This document shows, piece by piece, positions 53,777 to 61,766 of a DNA stretch of 64,000 nucleotides. The translations under genes and the position numbers were made by a program. Source of the stretch: Streptomyces caatingaensis (GTDB taxonomy: Bacteria > Actinomycetota > Actinomycetes > Streptomycetales > Streptomycetaceae); NCBI RefSeq assembly GCF_001187435.1, contig NZ_LFXA01000011.1, forward strand, positions 186,001 to 250,000, in the 5' to 3' direction. The notes under the pieces are model-generated. The model ran no database searches. It had not been told where the DNA came from and was given only the letters and a program-made list of their open reading frames with translations. Every line of letters starts with the position of its first letter. The first letter of the stretch is position 1.

Positions 53777-54367
53777 GTGAGCACGACACCACCTGTTCTC
53801 GCCGCAGAGCTGGCGCAGGCGTGGGCCGACATTCAGCGGTTCCACCCCGAGCTGCCGGATCTCGCCGCGCCCGAATCGTTGATCGGGGAGTCGTCGTCCG
53901 CTTGCGGCGCCGAGCTCTCCTTCGAAAGGCTGCTGCACGAGGCAGTGCACGGCATCGCGGCCGCCCGCGGTGTCCGGGACACCTCACGCGCCGGCCGCTA
54001 CCACAATCGCCGGTTCCTGGCGATCGCCGAGGAACTGGGGCTCGACCACAGTGACGAGCCGCACCCCAGCAGCGGCTTCTCCCTGGTCGTGCTCACCCCG
54101 GAGGCGCGCAAGCGCTACCGCCCCACCATCGACAGACTCCAGCGCGCGCTCAAGGCACACACGGTCGCGACGGCGGCGGACACCTCGCGCTCCTTCCGCG
54201 GCCCGGCCGCGCGGCACGGGTCCTCGGGCGGCGGGGTGCGGGTGAAGGCCGTGTGCGAGTGCGGGCGCAACGTCCGCGTCGTGCCGTCCGTGCTCGCCCA
54301 GGCGCCGATCATGTGCGGCGGCTGCGGCCAGCCGTTCCGCATCCCCGAGGCCATGTCGGTGGGCTGA
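53777..54367 (+). CDS. SprT-like zinc metalloprotein with C-terminal zinc ribbon
   Basis: The protein has 196 residues from GTG (MSTTPPVLAAELAQAWADIQ); no strong ribosome binding site is seen. The metallopeptidase motif is HEAVH (His54, Glu55, His58), and RYHN (His76) supplies the third ligand, as in SprT-like proteins. DTSRAGRYHNRRFLAIAEEL is characteristic. A disordered Ser/Gly linker leads to a zinc ribbon with Cys160, Cys162, Cys180 and Cys183. Close relatives in actinomycetes are, as I recall, often on plasmids and integrative elements, with unknown function; SprT/Spartan relatives cleave DNA-protein crosslinks. It lies between proS and rpsP. Confidence 0.85.
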   Translation: MSTTPPVLAAELAQAWADIQRFHPELPDLAAPESLIGESSSACGAELSFERLLHEAVHGIAAARGVRDTSRAGRYHNRRFLAIAEELGLDHSDEPHPSSGFSLVVLTPEARKRYRPTIDRLQRALKAHTVATAADTSRSFRGPAARHGSSGGGVRVKAVCECGRNVRVVPSVLAQAPIMCGGCGQPFRIPEAMSVG

Positions 54368-54510
54368 GGGCCGGCGGCGGGGGCGGGGCCGGCCCCGGGT
54401 CGGCCCCCTCCGGCGGGTGTGGCACAATAGGGGGCTGTACTCGACAGTCGTAAAGGACCCCTCTCTCCTCCGGCTGACGCGTCCATCGGGCACGCGAGTA
54501 CCGCAACCCC

Positions 54511-54539
54511 ACGTGGCATCCCGTTGTGCCCCACCACGT
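54511..54539 (+). promoter_or_regulatory. Leader hairpin upstream of rpsP
   Basis: ACGTGG (54511-54516) pairs with CCACGT (54534-54539) just before the ribosome binding site, inside a leader of up to 190 nt. Ribosomal protein operons are often controlled by such leaders; none is established for this one to my knowledge. Confidence 0.35.
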
Positions 54540-54562
54540 CAAGACCAGGAGACACCACTCCA

Positions 54563-55003
54563 GTGGCAGTCAAGATCAAGCTGAAGCGTCTGGGCAAGAT
54601 CCGTTCGCCTCACTACCGCATCGTCGTCGCCGACTCCCGCACCCGCCGTGACGGCCGGGCCATCGAGGAGATCGGTCTGTACCACCCGGTGCAGAACCCC
54701 TCGCGCATCGAGGTCAACTCCGAGCGTGCCCAGTACTGGCTGAGCGTCGGCGCCCAGCCGACCGAGCCCGTCCTGGCCATCCTCAAGGTCACCGGCGACT
54801 GGCAGAAGTTCAAGGGCCTGCCCGCCCCGGCCCCGATGCTCGTGGCCGAGCCGAAGGACAAGCGCGCCGCGTTCGAGGAGTTCACCAAGGCTCTCGAGGC
54901 CAACGAGGCGAAGGGTGAGGCCATCACCCCGAAGGCCAAGAAGTCGGAGAAGAAGGACGAGGCCGCCGACGCCGCCGAGTCCGCCGAGTCGACCGAGGCC
55001 TGA
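54563..55003 (+). CDS. rpsP: 30S ribosomal protein S16
   Basis: The protein has 146 residues from GTG with CAGGAGA upstream. The N-terminal 80 residues are canonical S16: [38 protein letters not shown]. The C-terminal extension after residue 85, rich in Lys, Glu and Ala ([20 protein letters not shown]), is typical of actinobacterial S16. It heads the rpsP-khpA-rimM-trmD-rplS group. Confidence 0.98.
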   Translation: MAVKIKLKRLGKIRSPHYRIVVADSRTRRDGRAIEEIGLYHPVQNPSRIEVNSERAQYWLSVGAQPTEPVLAILKVTGDWQKFKGLPAPAPMLVAEPKDKRAAFEEFTKALEANEAKGEAITPKAKKSEKKDEAADAAESAESTEA

Positions 55004-55005
55004 GC

Positions 55006-55245
55006 ATGCTTGAGGAGGCCCTTGAGCACTTGGTCAAGGGCATCGTCGACAACCCCGACGAGGTGCAGGTGGCCTCGCGCAACCTGCGCCGCGGGCGCGT
55101 GCTGGAGGTCCGGGTCCACCCGGACGACCTCGGCAAGGTGATCGGCCGCAACGGCCGCACCGCCCGCGCGCTGCGCACCGTCGTGGGCGCCATCGGCGGC
55201 CGTGGCATCCGCGTCGACCTCGTCGACGTGGACCAGGTCCGCTGA
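55006..55245 (+). CDS. khpA: KH-domain RNA-binding protein KhpA
   Basis: The protein has 79 residues from ATG, two nt after rpsP. It is a single KH domain: MLEEALEHLVKGIVDNPDEV followed by the GxxG loop in GKVIGRNGRTARALRT near 45-60. KhpA, often with KhpB/Jag, binds RNA and influences cell division and translation in Gram-positive bacteria. The position in the rpsP operon is universal in this group. Confidence 0.96.
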   Translation: MLEEALEHLVKGIVDNPDEVQVASRNLRRGRVLEVRVHPDDLGKVIGRNGRTARALRTVVGAIGGRGIRVDLVDVDQVR

Positions 55246-55265
55246 CGAGCGGCAGGGCATCCGGC

Positions 55266-55298
55266 ACGGGCCGGGAAGGGTTCACCTTCCCGGCCCGT
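55266..55298 (+). terminator. Hairpin between khpA and rimM
   Basis: A perfect 14-bp stem, ACGGGCCGGGAAGG with its complement, loop GTTCA, 20 nt after khpA. It could partially terminate transcription and set different levels of rpsP-khpA and rimM-trmD. Confidence 0.75.
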
Positions 55299-55336
55299 TG
55301 TCGTCTTCGTAGAACCAGTGAGAAGGAACGGACATC

Positions 55337-55891
55337 GTGCAGCTCGTAGTGGGCAGGATCGGCCGCGCCCATGGCATCAGGGGCGAGGTCACCGTTGAGG
55401 TGCGGACGGACGAGCCCGAGCTGAGGCTGGGGCCCGGGGCCGTGCTGCTGACCGACCCCGCCGGCCGGGGGCCGCTCACCGTCGAGGCCGGCCGTGTGCA
55501 CAGCGGCCGGCTGCTGCTGCGCTTCACCGGCGTCGCCGACCGCAACGCGGCGGAGGCCCTGCGCAACACCCTCCTGATCGCCGAGGTGGACCCGGACGAG
55601 ACGCCCGAGGACCCCGAGGAGTTCTACGACCACCAGCTCGTCGACCTCGACGTCGTCACCGCCGACGGCACGCCCGTCGGGCGCATCACCGAGATCGCCC
55701 ACCTGCCGTCCCAGGACCTGTTCATCGTGGAGCGGCCGGACGGCACCGAGGTCATGATCCCCTTCGTCGAGGAGATCGTCACCGGGATCGACCTGGACGC
55801 CCAGCGCGCGGTCGTCGACCCGCCGCCGGGGCTGCTCGACGCGGAGCGCGCCGAGATCGCCGGGACGCGCGACACCGAGGGCGGCGAGTGA
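55337..55891 (+). CDS. rimM: Ribosome maturation factor RimM
   Basis: The protein has 184 residues from GTG ([20 protein letters not shown]), with GAAGGA upstream. The N-terminal RimM beta-barrel is followed by a PRC-barrel ([20 protein letters not shown] to [20 protein letters not shown]). It binds S19 in 30S head assembly. Its stop overlaps the trmD start by 1 nt. Confidence 0.96.
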   Translation: MQLVVGRIGRAHGIRGEVTVEVRTDEPELRLGPGAVLLTDPAGRGPLTVEAGRVHSGRLLLRFTGVADRNAAEALRNTLLIAEVDPDETPEDPEEFYDHQLVDLDVVTADGTPVGRITEIAHLPSQDLFIVERPDGTEVMIPFVEEIVTGIDLDAQRAVVDPPPGLLDAERAEIAGTRDTEGGE

Positions 55892-56706
55892 TGCGCCTCG
55901 ACGTCGTCACCATCTTCCCCGAGTACCTCGAGCCGCTGAACGTCTCGCTGGTCGGCAAGGCCCGCGCCCGCGGACAGCTCGACGTCCGCGTCCACGACCT
56001 GCGGAACTGGACGCACGACAAGCACAACACCGTCGACGACACCCCCTACGGCGGCGGCCCGGGCATGGTCATGAAGCCCGAGCCCTGGGGCGAGGCGCTG
56101 GACGAGATCATCGCCTCCGGGCAGGGCGACGAGCGGCCCGTGCTGGTCGTCCCCACGCCCAGCGGCAGGCCGTTCACCCAGGAACTGGCCGTCGAGCTCT
56201 CCGGCAAGCCGTGGCTGGTCTTCACCCCCGCCCGCTACGAGGGCATCGACCGGCGGGTCATCGAGGAGTACGGCGAGCGGTTCGACGTCCGCGAGGTCTC
56301 CATCGGCGACTACGTGCTCGCCGGCGGCGAGGCCCCCGTCCTCGTCATGGTCGAGGCCATCGCCCGCCTGCTGCCCGGCGTCCTGGGCAACGCCGAGTCG
56401 CACCGCGACGACTCCTTCGCCCCCGGTGCCATGGCCGACCTGCTGGAGGGCCCGGTCTACACCAAGCCGCCGGAGTGGCGCGGCCGGGGCATCCCGGAGG
56501 TGCTGCTCAGCGGCCACCACGGCAGGATCGCGCGGTGGCGGCGGGACGAGGCGTTCAAGCGCACGGACCGCAACCGGCCCGATCTGATCGAGCGCGCCGA
56601 CCCCGCCTCCTTCGACAAGAAGGACCGCGAGATGCTCTCGATCCTGGGCTGGGCCCCCGGCCCGGACGGCCGATTTGGGCGTACCGCCCCCGCCGTGGAA
56701 GAATGA
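55891..56706 (+). CDS. trmD: tRNA (guanine(37)-N1)-methyltransferase TrmD
   Basis: The protein has 271 residues from ATG ([20 protein letters not shown]); a GTG one codon earlier is less likely. The SPOUT trefoil-knot motifs are [27 protein letters not shown] and [15 protein letters not shown]. The C-terminal [12 protein letters not shown] and [16 protein letters not shown] segments are complete. It makes m1G37 in tRNAs reading CNN codons, preventing frameshifts. Confidence 0.97.
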   Translation: MRLDVVTIFPEYLEPLNVSLVGKARARGQLDVRVHDLRNWTHDKHNTVDDTPYGGGPGMVMKPEPWGEALDEIIASGQGDERPVLVVPTPSGRPFTQELAVELSGKPWLVFTPARYEGIDRRVIEEYGERFDVREVSIGDYVLAGGEAPVLVMVEAIARLLPGVLGNAESHRDDSFAPGAMADLLEGPVYTKPPEWRGRGIPEVLLSGHHGRIARWRRDEAFKRTDRNRPDLIERADPASFDKKDREMLSILGWAPGPDGRFGRTAPAVEE

Positions 56707-56735
56707 GCCGTTGCCCTGCGCCCGGCGCACGCCCC

Positions 56736-56816
56736 TGCCACAGGGGGAACGACGTCCGCCGGAGGTGCTGGGGCACCCTTCGTTTTCCGTACGAATTCCG
56801 TCGATGACCTGTGGCA
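56736..56816 (+). promoter_or_regulatory. Candidate L19 leader RNA
   Basis: TGCCACAGG (56736-56744) pairs perfectly with CCTGTGGCA (56808-56816), enclosing an inner hairpin GGTGC-TGGG-GCACC (56764-56777). The element ends 20 nt before the rplS start. Conserved leaders for L19 are known in other phyla; this one is my inference from the fold. Confidence 0.5.
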
Positions 56817-56836
56817 TCGGCGAGGAAGGGACTCCC

Positions 56837-57187
56837 ATGTCCTCCCTGCTCGACAGCGTCAACTCCGCGTCGCTGCGCACCGACGTCCCGGCCTTCCGCC
56901 CGGGTGACACCGTCAACGTCCACGTCCGCGTGATCGAGGGCAACCGCTCCCGTATCCAGCAGTTCAAGGGCGTCGTCATCCGCCGCCAGGGCGCGGGCGT
57001 CAGCGAGACCTTCACGGTCCGCAAGGTCTCGTTCTCCGTCGGCGTCGAGCGCACCTTCCCGGTGCACAGCCCGATCTTCGAGAAGATCGAGCTCGTGACC
57101 CGCGGTGACGTCCGTCGCGCCAAGCTGTACTACCTCCGTGAGCTGCGCGGCAAGGCCGCGAAGATCAAGGAGAAGCGCGACAACTGA
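56837..57187 (+). CDS. rplS: 50S ribosomal protein L19
   Basis: The protein has 116 residues from ATG with GAAGGGA upstream. It shows [40 protein letters not shown] and [20 protein letters not shown], all typical of L19 at the subunit interface. It has a 130-nt structured leader after trmD. Confidence 0.98.
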   Translation: MSSLLDSVNSASLRTDVPAFRPGDTVNVHVRVIEGNRSRIQQFKGVVIRRQGAGVSETFTVRKVSFSVGVERTFPVHSPIFEKIELVTRGDVRRAKLYYLRELRGKAAKIKEKRDN

Positions 57188-57217
57188 GGTTTCGTCCGGC
57201 GTCCCGGCCGGGCCGGA

Positions 57218-57223
57218 TAGGCT
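57218..57223 (+). promoter_or_regulatory. -10-like TAGGCT for leaderless sipW
   Basis: The hexamer ends 9 nt before the ATG; no ribosome binding site is visible. Confidence 0.45.
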
Positions 57224-57231
57224 CTCGGCCG

Positions 57232-58059
57232 ATGGACACCGACGTACAGCTTCCGGAGCGCGACCGCTCGCCCGACCCCGTACCGGGGGAGGGGCGGGGG
57301 TCGCGCTCCTCGCGTTTTCCGCGTCCGGCGCGCCTCCTGGCCCGTGCGGGGCGGTGGCTCGTCGGCGGGGGGCCGCTGCGGCGGGCGGGCGTGCTGCTGG
57401 CGTGCTGCCTGGTGTGTGTGCTGCTGGTGAGCAGCTATGTGGTGCAGCCCTTCGTCATCCCCTCCGGCTCGATGGAGAACACCCTGCGGGTCGGGGACCG
57501 GGTGCTGGTCAACAAGCTCGCCTACCGCTTCGGAGGGGAGCCGCGCCGGGGGGACGTGGTCGTCTTCGACGGCACGGGCTCCTTCGTCCAGGACCCGCCG
57601 GCCGAGAACGCGGTGACGGCGCTCGTGCGCAAGGCCGCCTCCTCCGTCGGCCTGATGCAGCCGGCGCCCACCGACTACGTCAAGCGCGTGGTGGGGGTGG
57701 GCGGGGACCGGGTGGTCTGCTGCGACCGCCGGGGGCGGCTGGCGGTCAACGGGCGGACCGTGACCGAGGACTACCTCTTCCCCGGGGACACGGCGTCGCG
57801 CGTGCCCTTCCACGTCGTGGTGCCCGAGGGGCACCTGTGGGTGATGGGCGACCACCGCAGCGCGTCCAGCGACTCCCGCGACCACCTCGGCGAGCCCGGC
57901 GGCGGCATGGTCCCGGTGGACCGGGTCGTCGGACGGGCGGACTGGATCGGCTGGCCGTTCGGCCGCTGGACCTCGCTCGGGCGGCCGGACGCCTTCGACG
58001 GCGTACCGGACCCGCGGCCGGGCGCCGCCCACGGCGGGGGGCCGCGTGGGGCACCATAG
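57232..58059 (+). CDS. sipW: Type I signal peptidase, first of four
   Basis: The protein has 275 residues. After a basic Pro-rich cytoplasmic start there is one membrane helix (51-70), then the catalytic box VIPSGSMENTL with Ser80. KRVVGVGGDR has the general base Lys151, and GDHRSASSDSRDH is box E. The active site faces outside and releases exported proteins from their signal peptides. No C-terminal membrane segment is evident. Four tandem signal peptidase genes are characteristic of Streptomyces. Its end overlaps sipX by 14 nt. Confidence 0.95.
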   Translation: MDTDVQLPERDRSPDPVPGEGRGSRSSRFPRPARLLARAGRWLVGGGPLRRAGVLLACCLVCVLLVSSYVVQPFVIPSGSMENTLRVGDRVLVNKLAYRFGGEPRRGDVVVFDGTGSFVQDPPAENAVTALVRKAASSVGLMQPAPTDYVKRVVGVGGDRVVCCDRRGRLAVNGRTVTEDYLFPGDTASRVPFHVVVPEGHLWVMGDHRSASSDSRDHLGEPGGGMVPVDRVVGRADWIGWPFGRWTSLGRPDAFDGVPDPRPGAAHGGGPRGAP

Positions 58060-58957
58060 CCGGGCCGGACGGTGGCCGTCGCGCCCGGCCCTGGGAGCGC
58101 CCGGCGGCCGTGCGGCGCGGCGGCGCGCGGCACGGCGCGTGCAGCGGCGCAGGCGCCGGTCGGTGCTCAAGGAGGCGCCGGTCCTGGTGGGCGTGGCGCT
58201 GCTGATCTCGCTGGTGCTCAAGACCTTCCTGGTGCAGGCGTTCGTCATCCCGTCCGGGTCGATGGAGCGGACGATCCGGGTGGGCGACCGGGTCCTGGTG
58301 GACAAGCTCACCCCCTGGTTCGGGGCCCGGCCGCACCGCGGTGACGTCGTGGTCTTCAGGGATCCGGGCAACTGGCTCGCGGACGGGGGGCCGGAGCGGG
58401 GGAGGGATCCGGCCGTACTCCGGGAGGGCCGGCGGGCGCTGGCCTTCATCGGCCTGCTGCCGTCGGCGGACGAACGCGATCTGATCAAGCGCGTCGTCGG
58501 GGTCGGCGGCGACCGGGTCGCGTGCTGCGACCGGGGCGGCAGGGTCACGGTCAACGGGCGGCCGCTCGACGAGCCGTACGTGCATCCCGGGAACCCGCCC
58601 TCGGAGCTGGCGTTCGACGTCCGGGTGCCCGCCGGGCGGCTCTTCGTCCTGGGCGACCACCGCTCCGACTCGGCGGACTCCCGCTACCACCTGACCGAGG
58701 CGGGCCACGGCACCGTTCCCGAGGGGCTGGTCGTCGGGCGGGCGGTGGTGATCGCCTGGCCGGTGGGGCACTGGCGGGGGCTGGCGGAGCCGGCCGGGGA
58801 CGCCGCGGCGGGGCCTCGCTCGGGGGCGAACCCTCACTTACAGGCAAACTGGTCCATTCATGGAGCAAGGGGAAGGATCCCGACCCCTGCGGAACTCCCG
58901 CTCGTTAACGGAGTGGCGGGCCTGCGCGGACGAGCGACAGGCGACAGCGCGGAGTGA
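58046..58957 (+). CDS. sipX: Type I signal peptidase, second of four
   Basis: The protein has 303 residues from GTG inside the end of sipW. A very basic N-terminus (RRRAARRVQRRRRR) precedes a membrane helix (44-62), VIPSGSMERTI with Ser72 and LIKRVVGVGGDR with Lys148. Box E is GDHRSDSADSRYH. The C-terminal 45 residues after the GHWRGLAEP region look unrelated to the family and are not hydrophobic, so a C-terminal anchor reported for some homologues seems absent. Confidence 0.93.
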   Translation: MGHHSRAGRWPSRPALGAPGGRAARRRAARRVQRRRRRSVLKEAPVLVGVALLISLVLKTFLVQAFVIPSGSMERTIRVGDRVLVDKLTPWFGARPHRGDVVVFRDPGNWLADGGPERGRDPAVLREGRRALAFIGLLPSADERDLIKRVVGVGGDRVACCDRGGRVTVNGRPLDEPYVHPGNPPSELAFDVRVPAGRLFVLGDHRSDSADSRYHLTEAGHGTVPEGLVVGRAVVIAWPVGHWRGLAEPAGDAAAGPRSGANPHLQANWSIHGARGRIPTPAELPLVNGVAGLRGRATGDSAE

Positions 58958-58960
58958 GGA

Positions 58961-60055
58961 GTGGATGTGGGGGATGTGGCGGTCGGCGCCCGGTCCGGCC
59001 ACGGAGAACCCGAGAAGCGTCCGGAAGGGGCCGGCGAGCCGGCCGCGGGCGGAGCGCCGGACGGATCGGTTCCTCCCGTGCCCCCCGCCTCCTCGGGGCC
59101 CGAGGGCGCTCCGGGACCGGCTGATGCCCGGGGCGGGACGCCGCCGGGCGCCGGATCCGGCCCGGTCCGCGCCGGTGCGGAGGGCCCGGGGGCCGGCCCG
59201 GAGGGAGGCCGGGAGCGGGAGCCGGAGCGGGGTCGCGAACGGGATTCGGAGGACGGGAAGGGCCGGGAGCCCAAGAAGCAACGATCCTTCTGGAAGGAAC
59301 TGCCGATCCTCGTCGGCGTGGCCCTCGTCCTCGCCCTGTTCATCAAGACCTTCCTCGTGCAGGCGTTCTCCATCCCCTCCGAGTCCATGCAGGACACCCT
59401 GCAGAAGGGCGACCGGGTGCTGGTGGACAAGCTCACCCCCTGGTTCGGCTCCGAGCCCGAGCGCGGGGAAGTGGTCGTCTTCCACGACCCGGGCGGCTGG
59501 CTGAGGGGCGCGGCGGCCGAGGAGTCGGGGCCGGTGGCGGGCGGCGTGCAGAAGGTGCTCAGCTTCGTCGGCCTGATGCCCTCCGCGGAGGAGAAGGACC
59601 TGATCAAGCGGGTCATCGCGGTCGGCGGTGACACCGTGGAGTGCAAGGGCGGCACCAGCCCCGTCGTCGTCAACGGCAAGGCGCTCGACGAGCCGTACAT
59701 CTTCCCCGGCGACACCCCCTGCGGCGACAAGCCCTTCGGCCCGGTCGAGGTCCCCGAGGGCCGGCTGTGGGTGATGGGCGACCACCGGCAGAACTCGCTG
59801 GACTCCCGCTGGCACCAGGACATCGACCGGGGCACGGTCTCCGTGGACGACGTCGTCGGCCGCGCGATCGTCGTCGCCTGGCCGCTCAACCGCTGGTCCA
59901 CCCTGCCGGTGCCCGGCACCTTCGACCAGCCCGGCATCAACGCCGCGGCCGCCGCGGCCCCGCCGGCCCTGGGCCTGGCGGGCGCGGTCCCGCTGGTGCT
60001 GTGGCGGCGGCGCCGGCTCCTGGCGGTATGGACGCCGACGCCCGAGCGGGGCTGA
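58961..60055 (+). CDS. sipY: Type I signal peptidase with C-terminal anchor, third of four
   Basis: The protein has 364 residues from GTG, 3 nt after sipX. A disordered Gly/Pro/Glu-rich cytoplasmic region (1-107) precedes the membrane helix 115-135, the box SIPSESMQDTL with Ser142 and LIKRVIAVGGDTV with Lys216. Glu replaces the usual Gly in PSGSM. A second hydrophobic segment (PPALGLAGAVPLVLW) near the end makes it the two-anchor type. Box E is GDHRQNSLDSRWH. It is followed by a 392-nt spacer with a tandem repeat. Confidence 0.94.
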   Translation: MDVGDVAVGARSGHGEPEKRPEGAGEPAAGGAPDGSVPPVPPASSGPEGAPGPADARGGTPPGAGSGPVRAGAEGPGAGPEGGREREPERGRERDSEDGKGREPKKQRSFWKELPILVGVALVLALFIKTFLVQAFSIPSESMQDTLQKGDRVLVDKLTPWFGSEPERGEVVVFHDPGGWLRGAAAEESGPVAGGVQKVLSFVGLMPSAEEKDLIKRVIAVGGDTVECKGGTSPVVVNGKALDEPYIFPGDTPCGDKPFGPVEVPEGRLWVMGDHRQNSLDSRWHQDIDRGTVSVDDVVGRAIVVAWPLNRWSTLPVPGTFDQPGINAAAAAAPPALGLAGAVPLVLWRRRRLLAVWTPTPERG

Positions 60056-60160
60056 CTCGGGCCTGCCGGGCGGGGGCTGACCTGGCGTGGCGTCCCGGCC
60101 GGGCTGGGCACCCGGGCTCGCCCGGCCTGCCGCTCGGCCTGGCCGGGCACCGGGGCTCGT

Positions 60161-60280
60161 CCGGTCTGCCGCCCGGACCGGCCTGCCGCCCGGACCGGTC
60201 TGCCGCCCGGACCGGTCTGCCGCCCGGACCGGTCTGCCGCCCGGACCGGCCTGCCGCCCGGACCGGCCTGCCGCCCGGGA
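60161..60280. repeat. Seven tandem copies of a 17-bp unit
   Basis: The unit is CCGGTCTGCCGCCCGGA, alternating T or C at position 5, repeated seven times; the last copy has one extra G. No other such array is present in the window. Confidence 0.95.
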
Positions 60281-60408
60281 CCGGGCCGTCGCCGGCACTG
60301 GCCGGACGGCCGGCCGGGCCGGGATGGCCGGCGCCGGGACAACCGCCGCCGGGACGGCCGGTGCCTCCAGAGCCCGGACGAGGGCGTGGAACAGGCCCTC
60401 GTACAGGG

Positions 60409-60438
60409 CTGACGCGAGTCCGTACCCCCGGGTAGTGT
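60409..60438 (+). promoter_or_regulatory. Putative sipZ promoter
   Basis: CTGACG (60409-60414), 18 nt, TAGTGT (60433-60438), ending 10 nt before the GTG start. The mRNA may be leaderless. Confidence 0.55.
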
Positions 60439-60447
60439 GCGGTCCGG

Positions 60448-61230
60448 GTGCTTCCGCGGCGCCCGGACCGATCGGCCACGCGGTGGGGGACGGGCATGGG
60501 CGCAGCACGGCGCGGGGACGGCGGTCGCACGGGCAGGGTGCTGTCCGGGGCGGCCGTGGCTCTCGGCTGTGTGCTGTTCCTCGGCGGTTTCCTGTGGGGA
60601 GCGCTCGCCTACCGGCCCTACACCGTGCCCACCGACTCCATGACGCCGACCATCGCCCGGGGCGGCCGCGTGCTCGCCGAGCGCGTCGACGGCGCCGAGG
60701 TGCACCGTGGTGACGTGGTCGTCTTCCAGGACGAGGTGTGGGGCGACGTCCCGATGATCAAGCGCGTGGTGGGCGTGGGCGGGGACACCGTCGCCTGCTG
60801 CGACCGGCGGGGCCGGATGACGGTCGGCGGCCGCCCGGTCGAGGAACCGTATCTCCAGGACGCCGGCCCGGCCTCGCCCACAGCCTTCAGCGCGACCGTC
60901 CCCGAGGGGCAGCTGTTCCTCCTCGGCGACCACCGCTCCGACTCCCTGGACTCCCGCTCCCACCTCGCCAGGAACCAGGGCACGGTGCCGCGCGACGCCG
61001 TGAGCGGCCGCGTCGAGGCCGTGGTCTGGCCCACGGACGGCTGGGGCATGCTCGCCCGGCCCGCCTCCTTCGACGCCCTGCCCGGTGGCACCTCGCGGCC
61101 CGGCCCGCTCGCGTGGCTGGTCAGGGGTGTCGTCGTGGGCGCGGTGCTCATCCTGGGCGGTGCGGCGTACGGACCGCTGGCCCGGGTGCTGACGCGGCGG
61201 CGGGGCGGGGCGGTGGTCCCCGATGGCTGA
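60448..61230 (+). CDS. sipZ: Type I signal peptidase, fourth of four
   Basis: The protein has 260 residues from GTG; an ATG at 60496 would give 244 and fits the family equally. After a basic start a membrane helix (33-53) leads to VPTDSMTPTI with Ser64; Asp replaces Gly in the PSGSM motif. IKRVVGVGGDTV has Lys105, and GDHRSDSLDSRSH follows. A C-terminal membrane helix (LAWLVRGVVVGAVLILGGAA) is predicted. It is separated from sipWXY by the repeat spacer and has its own promoter, and overlaps the NUDIX gene by 8 nt. Confidence 0.92.
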   Translation: MLPRRPDRSATRWGTGMGAARRGDGGRTGRVLSGAAVALGCVLFLGGFLWGALAYRPYTVPTDSMTPTIARGGRVLAERVDGAEVHRGDVVVFQDEVWGDVPMIKRVVGVGGDTVACCDRRGRMTVGGRPVEEPYLQDAGPASPTAFSATVPEGQLFLLGDHRSDSLDSRSHLARNQGTVPRDAVSGRVEAVVWPTDGWGMLARPASFDALPGGTSRPGPLAWLVRGVVVGAVLILGGAAYGPLARVLTRRRGGAVVPDG

Positions 61231-61726
61231 GGCGGCCGGGGGGACGCCGCTGCGCAGGGCGGCCCGCGTGGTCCTGCTGGACGAGCGCGACCGCGTCCTG
61301 CTCCTGCACGGCTACGAGCCCGAGGACCCGACCGAGACCTGGTGGTTCACCCCGGGCGGCGGGCTGGAGGGCGACGAGGACTGGGAGGAGGCGGCACGCC
61401 GGGAACTCGCCGAGGAGACCGGCATCACGGAGATCGAGCTGGGCCCGCCGCTGTGGCGGCGCACCTGCTCCTTCCCGTTCGACGGGCGCCGGTGGGACCA
61501 GGAGGAGTGCTACTTCCTGGCCCGCACCCGCGAGAAGGGCGTCTGGACGGGCGGGGGGACGGAGCTGGAGCGGCGCAGTGTGGACGGGCTGAGGTGGTGG
61601 AGCTGCGAGGAACTCCTGGCCACCCATGAGACGGTGTATCCGACCAGGCTCGCCGAGCTGCTGCGCACGCTGCTCGACGAGGGTCCCCCGCCGGTGCCGG
61701 TCCGCCTGGAGACGGAGCGCGCCTGA
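61223..61726 (+). CDS. NUDIX hydrolase
   Basis: The protein has 167 residues from ATG. The NUDIX box spans residues 41-63: GGGLEGDEDWEEAARRELAE followed by ETG, with the REXXEE metal ligands. Such enzymes hydrolyse nucleoside diphosphates linked to another moiety; the substrate is not predictable. The start overlaps the sipZ end by 8 nt, so translation is coupled. Confidence 0.93.
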   Translation: MAEAAGGTPLRRAARVVLLDERDRVLLLHGYEPEDPTETWWFTPGGGLEGDEDWEEAARRELAEETGITEIELGPPLWRRTCSFPFDGRRWDQEECYFLARTREKGVWTGGGTELERRSVDGLRWWSCEELLATHETVYPTRLAELLRTLLDEGPPPVPVRLETERA

Positions 61727-61766
61727 CGCACAATGGGGGGACCGCACGGCTGAAGGGGAACATGCC

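Larger units (their letters stand above)
60056..60447 (+). other. Intergenic spacer between sipY and sipZ
   Basis: These 392 nt have no supported gene. They hold a 17-bp tandem repeat (60161-60280), similar degenerate GC-rich sequence on both sides of it, and the sipZ promoter at the end. Open frames across the region are compositional, since a 17-bp unit shifts frame at each copy. Confidence 0.65.

Noticed and set aside
60161-60280. 17-bp repeats as a possible CRISPR array
   Set aside because: The copies are directly adjacent with no spacers and there are no cas genes.
59641-60435. Open frame running from inside sipY through the 17-bp repeats
   Set aside because: It is out of frame with sipY and the repeat unit length is not a multiple of three.
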